A stretch of 58,556 nucleotides of DNA from VFZP01 sp043730365 (GCA_043730365.1 JAYTKJ010000253.1:1-58556); one strand, 5' to 3'. Numbered from the stretch's first letter, positions 17,238-28,786 are shown. The notes: a model not told the origin generated them from the sequence alone. Made by a program: numbers and translations.

Positions 17238-20200
17238 CTACCAGCGCAGGCGCGCGGTGTACTGAATCTGCCTTCCGAAGAACGTCGCCCGCTGGTTGGC
17301 AATCCGGCCGAACAACGAACTATTTCGGTCCGTGCTCGGATCGGCCGCGACAAAGCTGTTCAGCATGTTGTAGGCCTCGAGTCGAATTTCCAAGCCCAGG
17401 CGTTCCGTCAGTTTGTGCTCCTTCATGACTGTCATATCTACGGTGGAGATGCGCGGTCCCAGCAGATTCGAGTACTGCAGCGGGTTGGAGCGGCGCGTGA
17501 ACGCCGGGAGCAAGGTGAAAGCGGAGCGGTTGAACCACTCGGACTGCGTCGGGTTCTCCAGGTGCGGATCGCCGCTCACTTGCAGGCCGCCGAAGCGTAG
17601 GATACGGCCGCTGATGAAGGTGTAGATACCGCTCAACTGCCAGCCGCCCAACACGGCGTTGGTAGCCTTGCCCATGCCCGACAGATACTTGCGCCCCTTG
17701 CCAAAAGGTAGATCGTAGATGCCGGCCAAGTTGAACTTGTGGCGCGAGTCAGGCTGATCCTGGAAGGTGAAGTTGTTCAGGAAGTTGTCCTGTCCGTCAT
17801 AATACTCATCGGCGCCGGAGCGATGGTAGTTGTAACCCAGCAGGAAATTGAAGCCGTTCGCAAACGGCCGCTGGGCCTTAACCTGGAAGGATTGATAGCG
17901 GCGCGCCACACCCGGCCAGTTGAACTCGGTCAGATTCCCGTACTGCGGATAGGGCCGCAGCAGTTCGTTCACGGCGATCCGCTGTTGATTGCGCAGCGCC
18001 CCGGGGAACTTGTCGCGCGTCAGGATGCCAAAGAACGGATTGGCCACACTGGCCGTGGTCGCAGCTTTGTTTTCAAAACCGAAGCGAGGATCAATCTGGT
18101 TGATGTTGCGCGTAGTGTAGTGATTGGTGCCAATGCTGACGAAATAGGTGAAGTCAACCACGATCTGACTGATCGTTTGCGTCTGGTAACTCAGGCTGAA
18201 GCGGTCATTCCATGACGCCCCGGCGTTCTGGCGGAACCACGTGGTGCCGGCGGTTGAACCCAGGTTGGTGTAGCGTCCGAGTGTCTTCTCCGTCGGTGGG
18301 TTAAGGGGGTTGCTCCCGGCCGGGAACGGATCCCTGAAGTAGGCGCGCGGCACGCCTTCGAGCACACTGAGCGGGAATGACTCGTTGTCATATCCATTGT
18401 AAGGGATGGTGTCGTTGAGATTGATGCCGCCGTTGTTGTTTACCGATTGCGGAATCGTGTAGCGGGAGTAGCCCAGCCGGATCGCGGTCTTGTCGTTGAG
18501 CCGGTAGGCTAAGCCCACGCGCGGCAGGAAAAGATTTTTCGGCGCATTATAGGCCTGCCGCTTGTTCTGATCGGTGAAGAGCCACGCACCGTTGTACTGT
18601 GGCGCGGTCTTGCGAATGGCGTTTACCTCGGTAGGCAGTTGCGGGGCGTTGGCGCCCTGGAATTCGGGAATCGGATTGGTCAGATCCAGATAACGACTCA
18701 GGCGATTGGTGGTATCCACGATCGGCGTGTCGTACTCATACCGCAAGCCGATGTTCAAGGTCCACTTCTGGCTGATTTTGAAGTCGTCCTGCACATAGAA
18801 CCCGTAGAAGCTGTTGCGTGCCGCATACAGCACATCCGCTCGCGCCCGCGAGTCGTCACTTAGTACTCCCAGCAGCGCCGTAGCCCATTCGTGGCCGCGC
18901 ACGCGAGTATCGGGGTTGATAAACGTGTCGGCCGTATGTTGCGGACCAAAGCGAAACTGGATCGGCTGGAAGAATCCCGAGTTCCCGCGGAACCGGCGGA
19001 ACTCGCCGCCCACCTTGACATAGTGGCGGCCCATCTGCATCGAGACCTTGGACTGGATGTTCCAGAAGTCCGGCGCCGAATACCAGTAAGAGCCACGCCC
19101 GAAACCAGAGCCGCCTACTGCGACGCCGGGATAATACTGCTGCGGAATGCGGCTGCCGTAGCTCTGGAACCAGGGGTTACTCGGCCAGTAGTTCTCATAA
19201 TCCTTTACTTCGGCCACCGGATCGATGAAGCGATCCACTGGCTTGTTGTAAGAACCTCGAATGTTGAAAACGATGCGCGGGTTAATGGTCCAGACCACAT
19301 CGCCTGCCGCCGTGAGCGAGTTACGTTCCGACCCACCGGTGGAACCCGCGGGAGTGCCAGATGGATTGGGCGACCTGACGTTGGTGTGTAGACGCGAGAA
19401 CCGGCCGAAGATCTTCCACGCGTCGTTCACGTTCCAATCCACCCGGTCAGACCAGTTGTAGTATTCGTAGATGCGCGGGAACGTATTCTTGTAATTCCGC
19501 GAGTTGGTAATGTCGTCGCCCGCGTTGTTCGGCTGCCAGACGTCCTTCAGGAATTTCGCGGAAGTGGGGTCTATACGCGAGGCCGGGATGATGTTGCCGG
19601 CGAACGGCGTGCGGGTGGAAGTGTTTGCCGCGCTGTTGAACTGGGTGGTCATCGGATCGTAAATCGCGCGCAGACCGCCGTTGATGTTGCGCGACTGCGA
19701 AAAGTCGCCGGTCCGTTCGAGGCCGGTGGGCAGTGTCAGGATTTGGTCTACGGGTTCGCGCAGGTTCTGGCCCTCGTAGGCGAAGAAGTTGAAGAGCTTG
19801 TTCTTCTTGATCGGCGTCGAACCAGTGACACCCCAGACGTTGTGTCGAACGACGTTGGGCGACCGCGTTATGCGGTTGGCCAGGGCGTTGAGCTTCGGGT
19901 TTCGCCCAAAAAAGTAGGCCGTGCCGTGCCACTCGTTCGTGCCACCCTTCATTTGCAGCGAGATGATGCCACCGGCCGAGTGCCCGAATTCGGCGTCAGT
20001 GGCGTTCTGTTGCACGTTCACTTCGCTCACCGCGTCCATGGCCGGCACGTAGTTGGTTTTCGGCCCCCACGTGTTCGGCGATCCGTCGATGAGAATGTCG
20101 TTCTTTAACTCCGTGCCGCCGCCCACATCGAGCCGCGAACCGGCCCAGTGATGATACGGGCTCTGCTCGGCCGACGTGGACGTGAACACCACCTGCGGGT

Positions 20201-20675
20201 CGATTTGGAGCAGGAGGATCGGATGCCGGTTGATGAGCGGCAGCGAGTTCGTCATCTTGGTGTCCAGCGTGGTTTCCATCGTTGCCTTATTGAACTGAAC
20301 CGCCACCGGCGCTTCGGTCACGCGCACTGTCTCGGTGACGCCGCCTACTTCCAGCCGCGCATTGACGGTGATGTCGCCACGAGTTTGGACGAGGATGTTC
20401 TCCTGAACATAGCTCCGAAATCCGTCCAAGGTGACCGTGATCGTGTAGGTGCCAGGTGAGACGTAGTCGAAGACGTACACTCCAGCGGTGTTAGTCGCCA
20501 GCGGTCTCTCAATATTCGTGTTCACATTCCGTAGCAAGACTTTGGCGCCGACGGCCACCGCGCCGCTGGAGTCCGTGACTTCGCCGCGGACGGTACCGCG
20601 TAGTTCTTGAGACAACATGGGCGCCGCGCATATCAGGGCAGCGAACGCTAACCGGGCGATCTTATGCTGAAGCAT
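17238..20675 (-). CDS. Second Oar-like TonB-dependent receptor
   Basis: About 1145 residues. A signal peptide (MLQHKIARLAFAALICAAPMLSQ) precedes a CarboxypepD_reg-like domain (about 25-110, with GEVTDSSGAVAVGAKVLLRN), a plug-like region (SEVNVQQNATDAEFGHSAGG and ISLQMKGGTNEWHGTAYFFGRN) and a long beta-barrel with the final residues TARLRW. It has the same plan as the receptor at 249-3542 but diverges in sequence, so it probably binds a different substrate. ATG 20675 is chosen over an upstream start at 20723 because it begins the signal peptide and lies 6 nt after a -10 element with a matching -35. Confidence 0.88.
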   Translation of the reverse strand: MLQHKIARLAFAALICAAPMLSQELRGTVRGEVTDSSGAVAVGAKVLLRNVNTNIERPLATNTAGVYVFDYVSPGTYTITVTLDGFRSYVQENILVQTRGDITVNARLEVGGVTETVRVTEAPVAVQFNKATMETTLDTKMTNSLPLINRHPILLLQIDPQVVFTSTSAEQSPYHHWAGSRLDVGGGTELKNDILIDGSPNTWGPKTNYVPAMDAVSEVNVQQNATDAEFGHSAGGIISLQMKGGTNEWHGTAYFFGRNPKLNALANRITRSPNVVRHNVWGVTGSTPIKKNKLFNFFAYEGQNLREPVDQILTLPTGLERTGDFSQSRNINGGLRAIYDPMTTQFNSAANTSTRTPFAGNIIPASRIDPTSAKFLKDVWQPNNAGDDITNSRNYKNTFPRIYEYYNWSDRVDWNVNDAWKIFGRFSRLHTNVRSPNPSGTPAGSTGGSERNSLTAAGDVVWTINPRIVFNIRGSYNKPVDRFIDPVAEVKDYENYWPSNPWFQSYGSRIPQQYYPGVAVGGSGFGRGSYWYSAPDFWNIQSKVSMQMGRHYVKVGGEFRRFRGNSGFFQPIQFRFGPQHTADTFINPDTRVRGHEWATALLGVLSDDSRARADVLYAARNSFYGFYVQDDFKISQKWTLNIGLRYEYDTPIVDTTNRLSRYLDLTNPIPEFQGANAPQLPTEVNAIRKTAPQYNGAWLFTDQNKRQAYNAPKNLFLPRVGLAYRLNDKTAIRLGYSRYTIPQSVNNNGGINLNDTIPYNGYDNESFPLSVLEGVPRAYFRDPFPAGSNPLNPPTEKTLGRYTNLGSTAGTTWFRQNAGASWNDRFSLSYQTQTISQIVVDFTYFVSIGTNHYTTRNINQIDPRFGFENKAATTASVANPFFGILTRDKFPGALRNQQRIAVNELLRPYPQYGNLTEFNWPGVARRYQSFQVKAQRPFANGFNFLLGYNYHRSGADEYYDGQDNFLNNFTFQDQPDSRHKFNLAGIYDLPFGKGRKYLSGMGKATNAVLGGWQLSGIYTFISGRILRFGGLQVSGDPHLENPTQSEWFNRSAFTLLPAFTRRSNPLQYSNLLGPRISTVDMTVMKEHKLTERLGLEIRLEAYNMLNSFVAADPSTDRNSSLFGRIANQRATFFGRQIQYTARLRW

Positions 20676-20681
20676 CGAGGT

Positions 20682-20710
20682 ATTTAACCAAAAGCGGTCG
20701 CCGGAGTCAA
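20682..20710 (-). promoter_or_regulatory. Sigma-70-type promoter placed for a leaderless transcript
   Basis: TTGACT (20710-20705), 17-nt spacer, TTAAAT (20687-20682), then 6 nt to the ATG of the receptor gene. It is the clearest case in the window of a full promoter whose expected transcription start coincides with the start codon. Confidence 0.65.
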
Positions 20711-20717
20711 CCCCCCC

Positions 20718-20737
20718 GGTCATCGTCGGTCATCGTC
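20718..20737. repeat. Tandem 10-bp direct repeat between divergent promoters
   Basis: GGTCATCGTC occurs twice in direct succession (20718-20727 and 20728-20737), between the minus-strand promoter at 20682-20710 and the plus-strand TAGAAT at 20740. It could be an operator for both genes or a simple slippage repeat. Confidence 0.4.
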
Positions 20738-20739
20738 GC

Positions 20740-20745
20740 TAGAAT
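20740..20745 (+). promoter_or_regulatory. Start-proximal -10 (TAGAAT) for the DUF255 gene
   Basis: TAGAAT ends 8 nt before ATG 20754. There is no Shine-Dalgarno and no recognisable -35. Confidence 0.5.
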
Positions 20746-20753
20746 GGACTGGA

Positions 20754-22793
20754 ATGTATACCAATCGTCTGGCTGACGAGAAGAGCCCCTACCTGCTGCA
20801 ACACGCGCACAATCCGGTGGATTGGTATGCGTGGGGCGAAGCGGCATTTGAGAGGGCTCGTGCCGAGAACAAACCCATCTTCCTGTCGATCGGCTACTCC
20901 ACCTGCCACTGGTGCCACGTGATGGAGCGGGAGTCCTTCGAGTCTGCCGAGGTGGCCGCCGTGTTGAACCGTGATTTCGTGCCAGTCAAAGTGGATCGTG
21001 AGGAACGGCCGGATGTGGATCGCATCTACATGAACTTCGTGCAGTCATCCACAGGCTCCGGCGGTTGGCCGATGTCGGTGTGGCTGGCGCCCGATCTGAA
21101 GCCCTTCTACGGCGGTACCTATTTTCCGCCGGACAACCGCTACGGACGCCCTGGATTCAAGACACTGCTCGAGTACATCGCCACGGCCTGGGCTTCGGAC
21201 CGGGAAAAAATTCTCGAGTCCAGCCGCAACATCGTCGAAGAGTTGAAAAAGAACACGCAGGTGCAGGCGTCGGCTTCGGGCCTGGGCGCCGACGAGGCGG
21301 CGTTTGACAGCTGCTTCCAGGTGTTTCGGCGCACCTATGATCCCGCGCACGGCGGCTTCGGACAGGCGCCGAAATTTCCACGCCCGGTAGCTTTCGATTT
21401 CCTGCTGCGGTATCACGTGCGGAGCGGCAACCAGGAAGCGCTCGACATGTCTTTGCACACCCTGCGGCAGATGGCGCGCGGAGGAATGTATGACCAGTTG
21501 GGCGGCGGCTTCCATCGCTATTCAGTGGACGAGCATTGGCTGGTGCCCCACTTTGAAAAGATGCTCTACGACCAAGGTCAATTGGCGACGTCCTATCTGG
21601 AGGCGTTTCAAATTACCGGCGAGCAGGGACTGGCCGCGGTGGCGCGAGACATCTTCCAGTACGTCCAGCGCGACATGACTCACCCGGGCGGAGCGTTCTA
21701 TTCGGCTGAGGATGCCGACAGCGTGATCGATCCCGCGCATCCGCATGAAAAGGGCGAGGGCGCCTTCTATATCTGGTCCGACGCTGAGTTGCGTGAGGTG
21801 TTAGGCGCCGAAGCCGATGCCTTCGGCCGGGCCTATGGCGTGCGGTCCGGCGGCAATGTGGACAACGATCCGCATGGCGAGTTCACGGGCCGCAATATTC
21901 TTCACCGCGTCTCGGATGCTACGTTCACTTCTGCCCAGCAGTCCCGTCTACTGGAGGTACGCAATCGGCGCGTGAGGCCGCATCTCGATGACAAGATTCT
22001 CACCGCGTGGAATGGCTTGATGATTTCGGCCTTCGCGCTGGGTGGCCAGGTACTCGCTGATCCAGGCTCTGTGGCCACCGCGGTCCGCGCCGCCGAATTC
22101 ATTCTCGCCAACATGCGCACCCCAGCAGGCGCGCTGCTCCGGCGATGGCGGGATGGCGAAGCGGCTATCGACGGGTTCCTCGACGACTACGCTTTCTTTG
22201 CGACGGCCTTGCTCGATCTTTACGAGACCACCTTCGAGCCGCGCTACCTCACCACGGCCATCGAACTGGCCGAGCGGATGATCTTGTTGTTTGAAGACCG
22301 GGCACAGGGCGGCTTCTACAGCACCGCCGAGGGCGACGCGAGCCTGGTGATGCGGCTGAAAGACGAGTACGACGGCGCTGAGCCTTCCGGTAATTCGGCG
22401 GCAGCGGTCCTCCTGTTCCGACTCTATGCCATGACGGACCGGGAGCAGTTTCGCGAAGCCGGCGCGCGCGCTTTGGTAGCCTTTGGGCCGCGCCTCCGCA
22501 CCGCGCCACACGCCACGCCCCGGATGATCTGCGCCGCGATGAACGCCACGGGCGCGCCAAGCCAGATTGTGTTGGCCGGCGATCCGCAGTCCGGAGAATT
22601 CCAGGCGTTGGCCTCCGCCGCGCGTGCGCGCTTCCGTCCTAACCGCGTTTTGCTCCACGCCGACGCCGCCCGCTTGCCCAAAACCACGGGCATGACGGCG
22701 GTCGACGGTCAGCCGGCTGCCTATGTTTGCGAGAACTTTACCTGCCAACTTCCGGTGACCACCGTCTCCGGCCTCGCTGACTTGCTAAAATGA
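20754..22793 (+). CDS. DUF255 thioredoxin-fold protein with glycosidase-like (alpha/alpha)6 domain (YyaL/SPATA20 type)
   Basis: 679 residues, cytoplasmic. The N-terminal DUF255 thioredoxin-like domain is unmistakable: NRLADEKSPYLLQHAHNPVDW, then the CxxC motif in GYSTCHWCHVMERESF (Cys about 61 and 64). A long helical domain resembling six-hairpin glycosidases follows (MARGGMYDQLGGGFHRYSVD, KILTAWNGLMISAFALGG). The molecular role of the family is not settled. The next gene is the peroxide-reducing tpx, 6 nt away, which hints at a redox role, although tpx also appears to have its own promoter. Confidence 0.92.
   Translation: MYTNRLADEKSPYLLQHAHNPVDWYAWGEAAFERARAENKPIFLSIGYSTCHWCHVMERESFESAEVAAVLNRDFVPVKVDREERPDVDRIYMNFVQSSTGSGGWPMSVWLAPDLKPFYGGTYFPPDNRYGRPGFKTLLEYIATAWASDREKILESSRNIVEELKKNTQVQASASGLGADEAAFDSCFQVFRRTYDPAHGGFGQAPKFPRPVAFDFLLRYHVRSGNQEALDMSLHTLRQMARGGMYDQLGGGFHRYSVDEHWLVPHFEKMLYDQGQLATSYLEAFQITGEQGLAAVARDIFQYVQRDMTHPGGAFYSAEDADSVIDPAHPHEKGEGAFYIWSDAELREVLGAEADAFGRAYGVRSGGNVDNDPHGEFTGRNILHRVSDATFTSAQQSRLLEVRNRRVRPHLDDKILTAWNGLMISAFALGGQVLADPGSVATAVRAAEFILANMRTPAGALLRRWRDGEAAIDGFLDDYAFFATALLDLYETTFEPRYLTTAIELAERMILLFEDRAQGGFYSTAEGDASLVMRLKDEYDGAEPSGNSAAAVLLFRLYAMTDREQFREAGARALVAFGPRLRTAPHATPRMICAAMNATGAPSQIVLAGDPQSGEFQALASAARARFRPNRVLLHADAARLPKTTGMTAVDGQPAAYVCENFTCQLPVTTVSGLADLLK
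22786..22791 (+). promoter_or_regulatory. Start-proximal -10 (TAAAAT) for tpx, inside the previous stop codon
   Basis: TAAAAT spans the last sense codons and the first base of the TGA stop of the DUF255 gene, and ends 8 nt before the tpx ATG. No Shine-Dalgarno is present in those 8 nt, so tpx is probably transcribed separately as a leaderless message as well as by read-through. Confidence 0.5.
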
Positions 22794-22799
22794 AGCCCA

Positions 22800-23306
22800 A
22801 TGTCACGTACAACTACTCTCCAAGGTAATCCTCTCGAACTAGCCGGCCCGGAACTGAAGGCCGGCGACACGGCGCCCGATTTTACCGCCGTCGATAGCGG
22901 CCTGAAGCCGTACAAGCTATCCGACACCGGCCACAACGTTCGCATCTTCAGCGTGATTCCTTCACTCGACACGCCGGTGTGCGATGCCCAGACGAAGCGC
23001 TTCAACGAGGAAGCGGCCAAGCTGGACGGCGTGGACATCCTGACGTTCAGCATGGACCTCCCGTTTGCCCAGAAGCGCTGGTGCGGCGCCTTCGGCATCG
23101 ACAAGGTCAAGATGGTCTCAGATCACAAGGACGGCAGCTTCGGCTCCGCCTATGGCACGCTGATCACGCCGCTGCGCATCCACAGCCGAGCCATCTTTGT
23201 GGTCAACAAGGACAACAAAGTGGTGCACGCCGAGTATGTTCCGGAGGTGGCCAATCACCCTAACTACGAAGCCGCACTGGCGGCCGTCAAGTCCGCTCGC
23301 GGCTAG
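22800..23306 (+). CDS. tpx: Thiol peroxidase (Tpx, atypical 2-Cys peroxiredoxin)
   Basis: 168 residues, the usual family length. It reduces hydrogen peroxide and alkyl peroxides with electrons from thioredoxin. The peroxidatic cysteine is C61 in SVIPSLDTPVCD and the resolving cysteine is C95 in LPFAQKRWCGAFG, the same positions as in E. coli Tpx. The conserved HSRAIFVVNKDNKVVHAEYV segment is near the C-terminus. It sits directly after the DUF255 protein and is followed by a hairpin, so its transcript probably ends there. Confidence 0.97.
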   Translation: MSRTTTLQGNPLELAGPELKAGDTAPDFTAVDSGLKPYKLSDTGHNVRIFSVIPSLDTPVCDAQTKRFNEEAAKLDGVDILTFSMDLPFAQKRWCGAFGIDKVKMVSDHKDGSFGSAYGTLITPLRIHSRAIFVVNKDNKVVHAEYVPEVANHPNYEAALAAVKSARG

Positions 23307-23332
23307 TTATTCTCCACACTATTCATAAAATC

Positions 23333-23364
23333 GGGCCGTCAGTCTCTTTGTAGGCTGGCGGCCC
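23333..23364 (+). terminator. Hairpin after tpx
   Basis: GGGCCGTCAG (23333-23342) pairs with CTGGCGGCCC (23355-23364), a 10-bp stem with one G-U pair and a 12-nt loop. The T-run after it is weak, so termination may be partial or the hairpin may protect the 3' end. Confidence 0.6.
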
Positions 23365-23376
23365 TTACTCCAAAAA

Positions 23377-25494
23377 ATGGAAGAGCGGCCGCCCAATACC
23401 CATCTCTCGTATTACCGCATCCTCTCCAAACTAGGCGCGGGCGGAATGGGCGAAGTGTATCTGGCCGAGGATACCCGGTTGGATCGCAAGGTTGCGCTCA
23501 AACTCCTACCCGCCGAAGTTACTCAGGATCCCGACAGCATCCGCCGCTTTATCCAGGAAGCCAAAGCGGCCTCGGCCCTGAATCATCCCAACATCATCAC
23601 CGTGCATGATATTGGTGAAACGGAGGCCGGGCGCTTCATTGTCATGGAATTGGTGGCGGGGCGCACGTTGGGGGCCAAGATTGCCGAAGACAACTCGGTC
23701 GAAACCATCTTGACCTTGGGTGTTCAAATGGCCAGAGCGTTGGCCGCCGCGCACGCCGCCGGGATTACCCATCGTGACATCAAGCCGGATAACATCATGG
23801 TGCGGGATGACGGGTACGTCAAGGTGCTCGATTTTGGTTTGGCGCGCCTCGTGCCCGGCGCCATTGGCGAAGAGCCGACCCGGACCGGCGAGACCATTCC
23901 TGGCCTTTTGATGGGCACGTTGAAATATATGTCGCCGGAACAGACCCGGGGCGAAGCGGTCAGCCATCCTTCGGATGTGTTCTCGCTTGGCATCATTTTC
24001 TACCAGTTGGCCACCGGCAAGCATCCCTTCCATGCCGAAACGCCGCTCGGCTACCTGCATGCTATTCCGTCGCAGAAGCCGAAGCCACCCAGTCAATGGC
24101 GGCCGGGCCTGCCCGCGGCGCTCGAGACGCTCATTCTGAGGATGCTGGAGAAAGACGCCGCCCATCGTCCCCTGTCTGGCGACGTCGCCGAGGCCCTGAC
24201 GGACATGGCGCGACGCGGCGCCGATGCGACGGTGCAGATCCGCGCAGCGCCGGTGGTTGCAGGCGCACCCGCGGCATCGGCCGACGAGGGCTTCTGGGTG
24301 GCGGTGCTGCCGTTCAAACATCGCGGCGCCCATCCGGAACTGGCGATGCTGGCCGAGGGGCTAACCGAAGAGATCGTCACCGGTTTGTCCCGGTTCTCCT
24401 ATCTCCGCGTGATCGCGCGAGGCTCGACGCTACGGTATGCCACCGAGGCGAGTGACGTGCGAACCGTGGGCAGGGAACTGGGCGCACGATACGTCATGGA
24501 AGGTAACCTGCGTCAAGTTGGTTCAGAGCTGCGAGTGGCGGTACAACTGGTTGACGCCACTTCCGGCGCCCACATCTGGGCCGAAACGTACGCTCGCCCT
24601 TTTCGGCCGGAAGAGATTTTCGATTTGCAGGATGACCTGGTTCCGCGCATCGTCTCCACCGTCGCCGACACCAGCGGCGTGCTTACGCACACGATGAGCG
24701 AGGCGCTGCGGAGCAAGGCCTCGGTCGAGTTGACTCCGTATGAAGCCGTCCTCCGCAGCTTCAGCTACTACGAGCGCGCCACTCCGGACGAGCATGCCTT
24801 GGTACGGGCCGCGCTGGAGGTAGCCGTGCAGCAAGCGCCGGATCATGCCGACTGCTGGGCACAGTTGTCGATGCTGTACCAGGATGAACACCGGCTCGGT
24901 TTCAACCCGCGGCCCGATCCGCTGGGGCGGGCTTTGGCTGCCGCGCGGCGTGCCGTGGAAGCGGCGCCCTCAAGCCACTTGGCCCACCACGTCCTGGCGT
25001 CAACCTTGTTTTGCCGAAGAGAGCTCCAAGCCTTTCGCAAAGCCGCCGAGCGGGCGATCGCTTTGAATCCCATGGACGGCACCACCGTCGCCTACCTGGG
25101 AATGCTGATGGCCTTTGCCGGCGATTGGGAACACGGCCGCGCACTTTGGGAGCGCGCCCTCCAGTTCAATCCTCATCATCCGGGTTGGTTTTGGTTGGGG
25201 CCCTTCTTCTACGCCTACCGTCAGAGTGATTACCAAGGCGCCCTTGATGCTGCCGTCAAGATCAACATGCCTGGCTATTATTTTGCGCAGGCCGCGTTGG
25301 CGGCTGCGTATGCGCAACTGGGCGAGCGGGAGGCGGCGCGGTCCGCGCTGGAGAATCTGCTGGCTCTCAAGCCAGGCTTCGGGGCAGCGGCACGGGACGA
25401 GTTTGGGAAATGGTTCGGCGCGGGCGAAGTGCTGGAGGGGTTTCTCGCCGGGCTAGCCAAGGCAGGTCTCGCGGTATCTCCGCGCCCAGAGTGA
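23377..25494 (+). CDS. Soluble Ser/Thr protein kinase fused to TolB-like and TPR domains
   Basis: 705 residues. The N-terminal Hanks-type kinase (about 12-270) is complete: glycine loop LGAGGMGEVY (19-28), Lys42 in VALK, HRDIKPDN with catalytic Asp134, and DFG at 152-154. A TolB/FlgO-like module follows (about 305-430; VAVLPFKHRG, LAEGLTEEIVTGLSRF, VRTVGRELGARYVMEGNLR), known from adenylate-cyclase and kinase fusions. The rest (about 450-700) is TPR-like. There is no transmembrane segment, unlike many PknB-type kinases, so it is probably cytoplasmic. Its substrate is unknown. It starts soon after the tpx hairpin with no clear ribosome-binding site. Confidence 0.9.
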   Translation: MEERPPNTHLSYYRILSKLGAGGMGEVYLAEDTRLDRKVALKLLPAEVTQDPDSIRRFIQEAKAASALNHPNIITVHDIGETEAGRFIVMELVAGRTLGAKIAEDNSVETILTLGVQMARALAAAHAAGITHRDIKPDNIMVRDDGYVKVLDFGLARLVPGAIGEEPTRTGETIPGLLMGTLKYMSPEQTRGEAVSHPSDVFSLGIIFYQLATGKHPFHAETPLGYLHAIPSQKPKPPSQWRPGLPAALETLILRMLEKDAAHRPLSGDVAEALTDMARRGADATVQIRAAPVVAGAPAASADEGFWVAVLPFKHRGAHPELAMLAEGLTEEIVTGLSRFSYLRVIARGSTLRYATEASDVRTVGRELGARYVMEGNLRQVGSELRVAVQLVDATSGAHIWAETYARPFRPEEIFDLQDDLVPRIVSTVADTSGVLTHTMSEALRSKASVELTPYEAVLRSFSYYERATPDEHALVRAALEVAVQQAPDHADCWAQLSMLYQDEHRLGFNPRPDPLGRALAAARRAVEAAPSSHLAHHVLASTLFCRRELQAFRKAAERAIALNPMDGTTVAYLGMLMAFAGDWEHGRALWERALQFNPHHPGWFWLGPFFYAYRQSDYQGALDAAVKINMPGYYFAQAALAAAYAQLGEREAARSALENLLALKPGFGAAARDEFGKWFGAGEVLEGFLAGLAKAGLAVSPRPE

Positions 25495-25509
25495 ACGCCG
25501 CGTCCGCGC

Positions 25510-25515
25510 TACACT
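25510..25515 (+). promoter_or_regulatory. Start-proximal -10 (TACACT) for the CocE/NonD hydrolase
   Basis: TACACT ends 8 nt before ATG 25524. No Shine-Dalgarno is present, the same arrangement as at 20740 and 22786. Confidence 0.45.
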
Positions 25516-25523
25516 GGACGGCA

Positions 25524-27467
<1,944 letters not shown>

Positions 27468-27481
27468 GCGAGCGCGTGAAC

Positions 27482-27487
27482 TAGAAT
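27482..27487 (+). promoter_or_regulatory. Start-proximal -10 (TAGAAT) for the gene at 27494
   Basis: TAGAAT ends 6 nt before GTG 27494. The ATG overlapping it (27486) opens only a three-codon frame, so GTG is the real start. No Shine-Dalgarno is seen. Confidence 0.5.
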
Positions 27488-27493
27488 GGACTC

Positions 27494-28786
27494 GTGAAAC
27501 CCATTTTCCTTGGACTGACGGCCGCGACGCTTTCCTTCGCCGCTGGCGCGCCTACTTTCTCCGCCAACGTTTACCCGATCATCAAGGCGAAATGCCAGGG
27601 TTGCCATCAGAAGGGCGAAGTGGCGCCGATGGCCTTCACCAATTTCGCGGACACCCGGCCGTGGGCCAATGCCATTCGAGAAGCAGTTGTGCGAGGCTCC
27701 ATGCCACCCTGGCACGCCGACGCCAAGGCCAGTGTGTCCTTTCACAATGACCGCTCGTTGACCGCGCAGGAGCGCGAGACCATTGTTGCGTGGGCGACTT
27801 CGGGCGCCAAAGAGGGCAAGGCGATTGCCTATCCCGCGCCGCATAAAGCCGGTACGGATTGGAAGCTCGGCAATCCGGATTTGGTCCTCCGTGTTCCTGG
27901 CTACAAAGTGCCCGCTCAAGGCGATGTGCCATACACCTTCGTCGCGTTCCCTACCAACCTGAAGCAGGACACGTGGGTCTCCGCCGCGGAATGGCGGATC
28001 GATAAACGCGCTGTCGTGCATCATATGAATGCCTTTGTGCGGCCGCCAGGTTCGAGTTACGTGGCTGGCCATCCGCCGCTGGAGTTCTTTGTGCCCACTC
28101 TGGCGCAGCGCCGCGTGGGCCGGCCGGGCGAGGGGAATTTTGAACGCCGTGAACTGCTGGTCGGATATGAGCCTGGCTACCGCCCGATCCCCTGGGGTCC
28201 CAAGCAAGGCAAGCTCATCAAGGCAGGCTCTGATGTGGTGTTCGAGATCCACTTCAACCCCAATGGCGCTGAGGCCGTGGACGCTTCCGAACTCGGGATC
28301 TACTTCGCTAGGGAAGCGCCGGCGGAGCGGGTGATTACTCTCAGCGTGCAGAACATGAACTTCATGATTCCCGCCGGAGACGGCAACTACCGGTCCGATG
28401 CGTCCGTCACCTTTGATGCACCGGTCAAGGTGATCTCCGTGCAGCCGCACATGCATCTGCGCGGCAAGGCCATGCGGATTGAGGCGGCGTTACCGGGTGG
28501 CGCGCCCGCGCCGGTGATCGACGTGCCGCGCTACGATTTCATGTGGCAGACCACGTACTTCCTGCGTGAGCCCATCGATCTGCCGGTTGGCGCGCGCCTC
28601 GATTGCGCGGCATGGTTCGACAATTCTCCCAACAACAAGTACAATCCGGATGCCAAGCGCGCTGTGCCGTGGGGCGACATGAGCTGGGACGAAATGCACA
28701 TCGGTTTTGTCGAGGTGTCGTTTGACGCCGCGGTGAACGCCGACAAAGTACTCGCGGCCGAGCGAAAAAAAGTCGCCGCACGATAG
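27494..28786 (+). CDS. Mono-haem cytochrome c / copper type II monooxygenase-like secreted protein
   Basis: 430 residues, with an N-terminal signal peptide (about 1-20). A single haem c site, C34QGCH38, opens a short cytochrome-like domain. The rest resembles the C-terminal region of copper type II ascorbate-dependent monooxygenases: HHMNAFVRPPG, VVFEIHFNPNG, VQPHMHLRGKAMRIEA and a methionine/histidine-containing end. Such two-domain proteins are common in Acidobacteria and Planctomycetes and are usually annotated hypothetical. The H-x-M-H and HHM motifs could bind copper; whether it hydroxylates anything is unknown. It is convergent with the ceramidase-like gene, 4 nt apart. Confidence 0.82.
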   Translation: MKPIFLGLTAATLSFAAGAPTFSANVYPIIKAKCQGCHQKGEVAPMAFTNFADTRPWANAIREAVVRGSMPPWHADAKASVSFHNDRSLTAQERETIVAWATSGAKEGKAIAYPAPHKAGTDWKLGNPDLVLRVPGYKVPAQGDVPYTFVAFPTNLKQDTWVSAAEWRIDKRAVVHHMNAFVRPPGSSYVAGHPPLEFFVPTLAQRRVGRPGEGNFERRELLVGYEPGYRPIPWGPKQGKLIKAGSDVVFEIHFNPNGAEAVDASELGIYFAREAPAERVITLSVQNMNFMIPAGDGNYRSDASVTFDAPVKVISVQPHMHLRGKAMRIEAALPGGAPAPVIDVPRYDFMWQTTYFLREPIDLPVGARLDCAAWFDNSPNNKYNPDAKRAVPWGDMSWDEMHIGFVEVSFDAAVNADKVLAAERKKVAAR

